Source of the DNA: Myxocyprinus asiaticus | Taxonomy: Eukaryota > Chordata > Actinopteri > Cypriniformes > Catostomidae | DNA length: 64,000 nucleotides | Assembly (NCBI RefSeq): GCF_019703515.2 | Contig: NC_059356.1 | Span: 21,767,197-21,831,196 of the forward strand | Direction of reading: 5' to 3' | Part shown: piece by piece, positions 57,653 through 64,000 of the stretch | How the letters are laid out: the number at the start of each line of letters is the position of its first letter | How positions within the stretch are numbered: position 1 is the stretch's first letter | Program-made: the position numbers and the translations under genes | The notes under the pieces: model-generated | Told to the model about the DNA's origin: nothing | The model's input: the letters and a program-made list of their open reading frames with translations, nothing else | Database searches by the model: none

Positions 57653-59298
57653 CATTCTATGATGGTTAGCTGGTCAGGCTGATCCATTTGCTGATTTTAA
57701 AGGGGTTTTGGGCTGTTTTGACCAGCTAAACCAGTAGAACACCAACTTAAACCAGAACTTTGTGGTTCTGGAAAGTTTTTGTATTTAAAAAAGACACATT
57801 TCTGTTTAAAAAAATAAAATAAAAATAAAAATAAAAAACATGAATCTACTCTTTAGACTGTCAATGCATCCACATATTCAGGCCTGGAATAGCCAACTCA
57901 AAAAATGTTCACATTTATAATTTGATAAAGAGCCAGAACTCCAGGATCCACTTTGTTTTTATACTGTCTATTATACATTTTTATTACAACAGCTATAGGG
58001 ATTGAAAGAACACCTAATCCAGATAAGTTATCTGAATTTAGCAGAGTAAAATGTTTGCATAATAGTCCATTTGTGAGGCTGTAATGGGAAAGTTGCCAGA
58101 CTAACCAAAAATTGTCATTTACAATTTAGCTAGTCACATCACTGATACAGCTGCAGGAGAAAGAGTGTGAACCCTTTGGATTTATCGGGATTTCTGCATA
58201 AAGTGGTCAAAAAATCCAAAACAATATACAGACACATTATGCTTAAATAAATAACACACACATAATGATATGTTTTTATGTCTTTATTGAACACACTGTG
58301 TAAACATTCACAGTGCAAGGTGGGGAAAGTAAGTGAACCTTAGGATGAACCTTCATCCTCCTTTGACAGCCATAATCTTCACCAAACTGGATATACTGTA
58401 TGTGGATCAGACCTGCACAATAGTCAGGAGGAATTTTGCATAATTTCTCTTTACAAAACTCTTTCAATTCAGCAATAATTTTTAGGATGTGAATGTTTAA
58501 ACGGTGTGTTCAATGAAGACATGTAATTAAAAGTTGTGACTTAGTTGAAGATCACATATAATGAACAATTTATGCAAAAATACAGGCAAATCCAGGCAAC
58601 TGTATCTGTGAACATTCCTTATGCATAAACATTGTTTTAGAGTTTTAGAGCAGCCTGCTACCGGTGGTGTCATTTTATAAGAGCAATCGAGGTCCCATTG
58701 AGATCTTATGTTGACACAGGTGAAAACCCTCCAGCCATACAACTGCAAACCCTGTGCTGTCATTAATCCAGCCAACAGGGACACCATGTGACTGACCCAC
58801 TTGTAACGATCGGATAAACGAGACTGGCATTCATTACCAAAGAATGGAGCACAAGTCTCATTGTGTGCCTGTACACCGGGCCCAATGCGCCCCCAACCAG
58901 GAGCATGTCTGCGCATATTAAGTACTCTTAGACAGGAGTTTGTGCCACCAATCCGTCTGAGATGATTTAAACCTGCTGATGAGGATGGATTGAAAGTGCT
59001 GATGAGTTAATAAGCAGCGAGATGCTCTTTCTTTTCCGATTTCATTTCCACAGGCAATGATACATGATACCACTTTCCCATCAAAAAAATCTCATCACTT
59101 TACAGAGTGTCTTGCAAATAGGGGGCAGAAATGACAAAAACAGACATTTGCTCAAAGGAGATTCAATTATTTGTGTGGTTGGAGTGTGCTCAACAAGACT
59201 TTGTCCTTTCAAGAAGAAAATTGAGCCATTAAAAGTTGTAAAAAGCCCTCATCTTTAGAATAACTAGGGCTTTGGCTTAAAAAAGAACAGTGGCACTC
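57653..59298. other. cacna1h intron, mostly unrecognised
   Basis: About 57665-57750 has gaccagctaaaccag words like 30.7-30.9 kb. About 58150-58475 (gtgaaccctttggatttat, tacaaaactctttcaattca) looks like a broken Tc1/mariner-type transposon. No gene seen. Confidence 0.4.
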
Positions 59299-59479
59299 TC
59301 TAATGCAGGGGATCTTCAACTGGGGGGTCCATGGCCGCAACATGATCATACATAATGCTGTTTCCGAAAGTTCTGGTATCCTAGGATCGGCGACAGTATG
59401 CCGAGTCACTGACATGCAGCATTTCCCATCAGACAATTTTGCATCGGTTTCATGCATGTTTACCTGAGTGGTGTCTGGA

Positions 59480-59612
59480 GAACAGCATAGGATTTATAGA
59501 CAATTGGAAGAGTTTATGGGGTAGACCTGTCCTGCTAAAGAGAGACGGACACCATCCCTCCAGGGAAGGTGCCGCTCTCCTTTCTATCAATATGGCTCAC
59601 AGTCTTAAGTGA
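59480..59612 (+). pseudogene. LINE ORF1 SGNH/esterase-like end
   Basis: The frame FIDNWKSLWGRPVLLKRDG then HHPSREGAALLSINMA ends at a TGA. DGxHPS followed by Gly is like the catalytic Asp-x-x-His block of SGNH hydrolases found in some LINE ORF1 proteins. Upstream frames are broken. Confidence 0.6.
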
Positions 59613-59859
59613 TAGTATTTGACTAACTGGGGCCCAGGTCAGGAAGCAGACAGAATGGCTTAACCACCCGCCTGCAAGCTGCCATGAGACGTCACACAGA
59701 TCACATAAACTACATAGAGTCTGTATCACCTAGATATCATACAGAGACTGTGTCTGTTCCTCGAACTACCAAACACAAACCCCTCACTAAATCATATATG
59801 AAAAATTTGATTGAGGTCAAAAAAAAAAAAAAAAAAAAAATTATAATAATAAAAAGAAA

Positions 59860-60190
59860 CGTCCTGGTTACTTTCGTAACCTCCGTTCCCTGATGGAGGG
59901 AACGAGATGTTGTGTCGATGTAGTGACACTAGGGGTCACTCTTGGGAGCCCCAAACACCTCTGATTTTTTGAAAAAAGGCCAATGAGAATTGGCGAGTGG
60001 AATTTGCATGCCACTCCCCCGGACATACAGGTATAAAAGGAGCTGGTATGCAACGACTCATTCAGGTTTTGTGCTGAGGAGCCGAGACCAGGTCACGGCC
60101 ATTTCAGCGGGTCGTTCAGCATTGTGGCAAGAGGGACACAACGTCTCATTCCCTCCATCAGGGAACGGAGGTTACGAAAGTAACCATGAT
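59860..60190. mobile_element. Compact DIRS terminal unit with hairpins at both ends
   Basis: This 331-bp unit has inverted ends of about 45 bp, each carrying the twin hairpins, with ggacatacag and TATAAAA (60032-60038) inside. It has no ORF. It abuts the next DIRS copy at 60190/60191. Confidence 0.75.
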
Positions 60191-62436
60191 GTTCCCTATC
60201 TGACACTCACTTGACATTGTGTCGATGTAGTGACACTAGGGGTCCTTATACAAAATGCCACAACTATCTGAACTGTGTTACATGAAATGGTGGTGTGTGA
60301 TGGGCAGACCGCTGTGTGCCTCGTAGCCAGCACACCAGGCCGTCATGTAACCTCCCCCAATGCTCTTATGAGCGTCGAACAGTCCATCAGTAACAAGTCG
60401 ACTGCCCAACTATAGGGACAGTCTAGCCCAGCCGAGGCCTCTTTCCCTCTCTTTTCTCCCCAAAAAGAGTGGAATTTGTTAACTGACTGGGAGCCATAAG
60501 TGTCTGCGTTGGGGGGTGTCCCTCCCGAGGGGAAGAAACCACGGAGACCACACCCCGCCCAAAGGGGGGGGGGGGGATTTTGAGTGTAATACGTCACATG
60601 GTCTTACCGAGTCTTGTCGGAAGTATGTCATGTGGAGAGGTCCCATGGTAGGTCCTACCCGAAGGGGGAGGAGCTTCTACAGAGCATGGTGACAGGGGGC
60701 AGAGGGGCCTCTGCCCAAGGAAGATGTAGTTTGCCGACAGGGAAACAATTTTGTGGAAAATGTCACATGGGGTTGCCTTTGGGGAACCAGCACATGTGGA
60801 GCACCTACCTCAGTACAGGGGCTCATTAGCGCACGCACTGGGCCGGTCAGCGATGAAGGGTCTGTGTTGAGGTAAGACCAAGACGTGGCAGTATGTGTCC
60901 TTCACGTCGAGGGGACTCGAGCCCCGTGGCCATGCTGAGTCCAGGGACATCAAAGCACTTACCTGGCTCCTGCCACCCACCATAAGATTGGCCGAGGAGG
61001 GGGGAGGAGGAATCTTTTCCCCGTAGTCCACTGGAACCAATCCCGTGTGGGTGTGTTAGTGCCACAGCTGGGTGCACAGGGGCGGGGGGTCCGCTGCTTG
61101 AGCGCCATACCTGCCAGAATGGGACGGTGGACGGTGGTCCTGACGACGGCTGTGCGCACTGGATATGTGACCCAGGAGACGAGGGAACCATTCCTTTGTC
61201 AGGCTTTTGGGTGCCGCAGCCTCCTGGGCATGCGGCGACAAAAGATTCCCCTTCCCGGCCCTCCACCGGGGGATGGAGTGGTCTGTCGACCAGCCCCAGA
61301 GAAGTGTGTCTCCTCACCCGTGGGTCACCCGTCTCGGGGGCACTTCGAAGCCTTCCTTGGGTTCTTAACGGCCGGCTGCGAGACGGGTGACGTCTGCTTC
61401 CTTTGGAGGGCTCCACACTAGAGCCGGGCCATGGGGGCGGGCTGCGGCGGAGCCAGTGTTGTTGCTGCAGGAGAATGCCCTTGGTGACTAGCAGACAGGG
61501 TGCGGGGTCTTAAGCCGTGCCGGGGCAGGATAGGTTGTAAGGCCTCCGTCTGCTTCTTCACTGCCGAGAACTGCTGGGCAAAGTCCTCGACGGCATAGCC
61601 AAACAGGCCAACCTGGGAAATGGGGGCGTCGAGGGACCGTGCCTTGTCCGCCACTCCCATCCCAACTGAGCCAACGGTGGCGCTCCTGGACCACCAGGGT
61701 GGACATCGCCTGCCCGAGAGACCGCGCCTTGACCTTCATCACCCAGAGAGCGAGGTCGGTCGCCGAGCGCAGTTCCTGCATCAATCCCAGGTCAGAACTA
61801 CCCTCATGCAGTTCTTTTAGTGCCTTGGCTTGGTGTAATTGCAGGAGAGCAAGCCGTGACCGCAACGTTGCCATGGTCATGTTCTCGCAATGAGGACATG
61901 AATCATCCATGAAAGATGTCTCTGCGTGGGCAGTGCCCAGACACGTAAGACAGCGATCGTGGCTGTCAGAAGCGGAGAGATAACGACCGCAACCAAGAAT
62001 AACACACAAACGGAAAGGCATCTTTAAAAAGACGTTCCGTGTGTGTGCCGCTCTTTTTGTGAATGAAAATATACTCTTTTATAATATACTTATTTTCGCT
62101 CTGCCAAAGCGCCCAGGGGCATTCTCTGCACTCCACAGGTGCAGAGGGGGAGAAGCCGCTGAAATGCGCCATAAATCCAGCAGTTTTGAGGTGCGTCTTT
62201 GGAGGGAATTGAATTCAGTGCACTAAATACAACCGCTCGGCTCCGAAGAGAAAATCTGAATGAGTGGTTGCATACCAGAACCTTTTATACCTGTATGTCC
62301 GGGGGAGTGGCATGCAAATTCCACTCGCCAATTCTCATTGGCCTTTTTTCAAAAAAGCAGAGGTGTTTGGGGCTCCCAATTGTGACCCCTAGTGTCACTA
62401 CATCGACACAACATCAAGTGAGTGACAGATAGGGAC
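60191..62436 (-). mobile_element. DIRS-like retrotransposon copy D, internally deleted
   Basis: Both terminal repeats are present: gttccctatctgacactcac at 60191 and, inverted, gagtgacagataggga ending at about 62436. TATAAAA is inverted at 62283-62289. Gag reads leftwards from 62021. An RT scrap, LDVKDTYCHVLVLPQHRPF, lies near 60860-60915; the rest of RT, RNase H and recombinase are missing. A run of 13 G at 60568-60580 lies in the 3' non-coding part. Confidence 0.85.
61488..62021 (-). pseudogene. DIRS gag remnant (copy D)
   Basis: The start MPFRLCVILGCGRYLSASDS keeps the frame that copy B lost. The zinc-like head is CVILGC, CLTC, CPHCE. LLQLHQAKALKELHEGSSDL and [20 protein letters not shown] follow, then the frame is lost near 61660. 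The 178-codon frame ends at 61488. Confidence 0.78.
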
Positions 62437-63048
62437 CATCATATAAAGGTACGGCTACTAAATATTAAATCTCTTTCAACCAATGCACTAGTTGTAAATG
62501 TAATTGTTACAAACCTGGCTTAAACCGGATGAATATATTAGTTTAAATGAATCTACTCCCCCAGGTTATTGTTATAAACATGAGCCTCTTCTGAAGGGTT
62601 GAAGAGGAGGTGTTGCTGCAATTTACAGTGAATTTTTTGGTGTTACTCAGAGGACAGGATACGAGTTTTTAAGTCTTTTGAACTAATAATGCTTAATGTG
62701 ACACCGTCAGATATAAATAAAAAATCTCTGTCATCTTTTGCCCTTGCCATAGTACATAGATCACCTGGGGCATATTCTGATTTCGTTAGTGAATTTGCAG
62801 ATTTTCTATCAGATCTAGTAGTTACTGTGGATTGAGCTTTAATAGTTGGTGACTTTAACATTCACATAGATAATTAAAATGACACATTGTGATTAGCATT
62901 TAGCAATATTCTCAACTCTCTTGAGATAATTTTCCTATTTGGCTCCTAAACTATGGAATAGTCTCCCTAACACTGTTTGGGACTCAGACACACTCTCTCA
63001 GTTTAGGTCTAGACAAAAGACTCATCTATTCAGCCAGGCATAAACCTA
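62437..63048 (+). pseudogene. LINE endonuclease fused to ORF2 tail
   Basis: Pieces in order: RLLNIKSLSTNALVVNVIV, RGGVAAIYSEFFGVTQRTG (near 62600-62650), YIDHLGHIL, LIVGDFNIHIDN (near 62835-62875). The last is the conserved GDFN motif of APE endonucleases. It then jumps to PKLWNSLPNTVWDSDTLSQF and QKTHLFSQA with a stop at 63042. Confidence 0.75.
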
Positions 63049-64000
63049 ATTTATCCATCAACTCATAGTTATGCTGCATTAGTTAGGTCTGCCGGAACCG
63101 GAAACACTTCTCATATTTTATAACTCTGCAATAAATTGAATGGCATCAACACTAATATTAATCTATTTGTTTCCCTGTCTCAACCTCAGGATTCATATCC
63201 TGAGGTTACCAGAGCTGGCCAGATTCACCTCCATTCCTGCTTTGTGTCTGACTCCCATTGCTGCATGTCGCTGAGTGATGACAACTAACTACATCCTGTG
63301 CCAGCCAGATACACTACAGTCTACGGCGATAGACGTCACAGAGGATGATCTGATGCCAACTCCAACCATAAGACATGGGATACTGCATGTGCCACTGCAT
63401 GAACCTTGGACTTAGGATAGACCTCACCAAAATGACCTGCCAGTTGAACTGCGATGCACCTCACTGATCTTTGCCTGCATCAACTTGGTCTAATGATGGA
63501 CTGCACTCTTAAAATGGAATACATAGACAATCAATTAATTGCCAACAAAAGCCTACATCAGCCAACTAACAAAGGGAAATGCATCCATTTCTGCAGTTAA
63601 TCCAGGATGGACCTCAAAGACATTAGTCATTAATCTTACAGTTCGTACAAAATATAGTTGTTTAAACAGTGACCCTTCACACTTACTTAGTTTACTAATT
63701 TTAAACCATGACCTGCACTACACATAATTAACAAATATTGGTATTATATTTATGCTGTTTACCCAGAGGGGAACTGGCCCCCACAGTGAGCCTGGTTTCT
63801 CCCAAGGTTATTTTTCTCCATTAACCAACATCTTATGGAGTTTTGTGTTCCTTGCCACAGTTGCCTTTGACATGCTCTCAGGGGTTCTAAATACAATTAT
63901 TCTTTACTTATTTAATTATTTATTTTTAAACACAATTCACACTCATATTTTTATTAAAAATGCACAATGATGACTCTAAGACTTTATAGATATTACAACT

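Larger units (their letters stand above)
59299..63970 (+). mobile_element. Non-LTR retrotransposon (I/Nimb or CR1/L2-like), split by DIRS insertions and internally deleted
   Basis: Left piece 59299-59859: the end of an ORF1-like esterase. Right piece from 62437: LLNIKSLSTNALVVN, the start of an APE endonuclease, in the expected order. About 62900 the endonuclease jumps to the ORF2 tail (LWNSLPNTVWDSDTLSQF), so RT is gone. The 3' part has ttatttttctccattaacca and the common fish text gttccttgccacagttgcct. Confidence 0.75.

Noticed and set aside
54296..64000. Upstream cacna1h exons (domain I S1-S5)
   Set aside because: I looked for S4/S5 and pore-helix coding sequence next to splice sites on the minus strand and saw only repeats.

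Overview
The window is vertebrate nuclear DNA, most likely from a cypriniform (carp/zebrafish-like) fish. It holds a multi-exon ion-channel gene with GT-AG introns on the minus strand. The introns are crowded with teleost-type mobile DNA: DIRS elements, a Ty3/Gypsy chromovirus, a Tc1 element, hAT and Harbinger-like MITEs, L1-like and I/CR1-like LINEs, and tRNA-headed SINEs.

The only host gene I can support is a partial cacna1h, encoding the T-type calcium channel alpha-1 subunit Cav3.2. It is read right to left. I placed 22 exons between 54295 and 1747. They join in one open frame of 3987 bases (1329 codons) with every splice phase agreeing. The exons run from the domain I pore loop and S6 (54.3-53.3 kb), through domain II (47.1-26.5 kb), the II-III linker (24.6-17.1 kb), domain III (15.1-9.5 kb) and domain IV S1-S4/S5 (6.4-1.75 kb). 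The N-terminus and domain I S1-S5 lie off the right edge. Domain IV S5-S6 and the C-terminal tail lie off the left edge.

Intron contents from left to right: 1-1.5 kb, a truncated DIRS copy (minus). 3.1-6.2 kb, a palindromic MITE, a Harbinger-like MITE and a hAT MITE. 11.3-13.3 and 16.0-16.8 kb, two further hAT-like elements with 8-bp target duplications. 17.8-22.5 kb, a Gypsy chromovirus with a 5-bp target duplication and a 3' LTR reduced to 47 bp. 23.7-30.1 kb, further foldback MITEs and a solo LTR. 32.7-35.1 kb, a second DIRS subfamily that keeps a tyrosine-recombinase remnant. 40.9-44.3 kb, a DIRS copy (plus), followed by a nearly complete Tc1 element (44.4-46.1 kb). 48.8-52.1 kb, an L1-like LINE (minus), then a SINE. 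55.3-57.2 kb, a DIRS derivative, then a second SINE. 59.3-64.0 kb, a LINE split by a 2.6-kb block of DIRS derivatives.

The mobile elements all appear disabled by stops, frameshifts or internal deletions, while the channel exons are clean. I did not find a wholly new gene system. The most interesting signals are structural: a terminal hairpin shared by two DIRS subfamilies, repeated joining of DIRS ends to mid-reverse-transcriptase sequence, a possible self-priming signature in the Gypsy element, a solo LTR 31 bp from a channel splice donor, and a weak donor that may allow in-frame skipping in the II-III linker.
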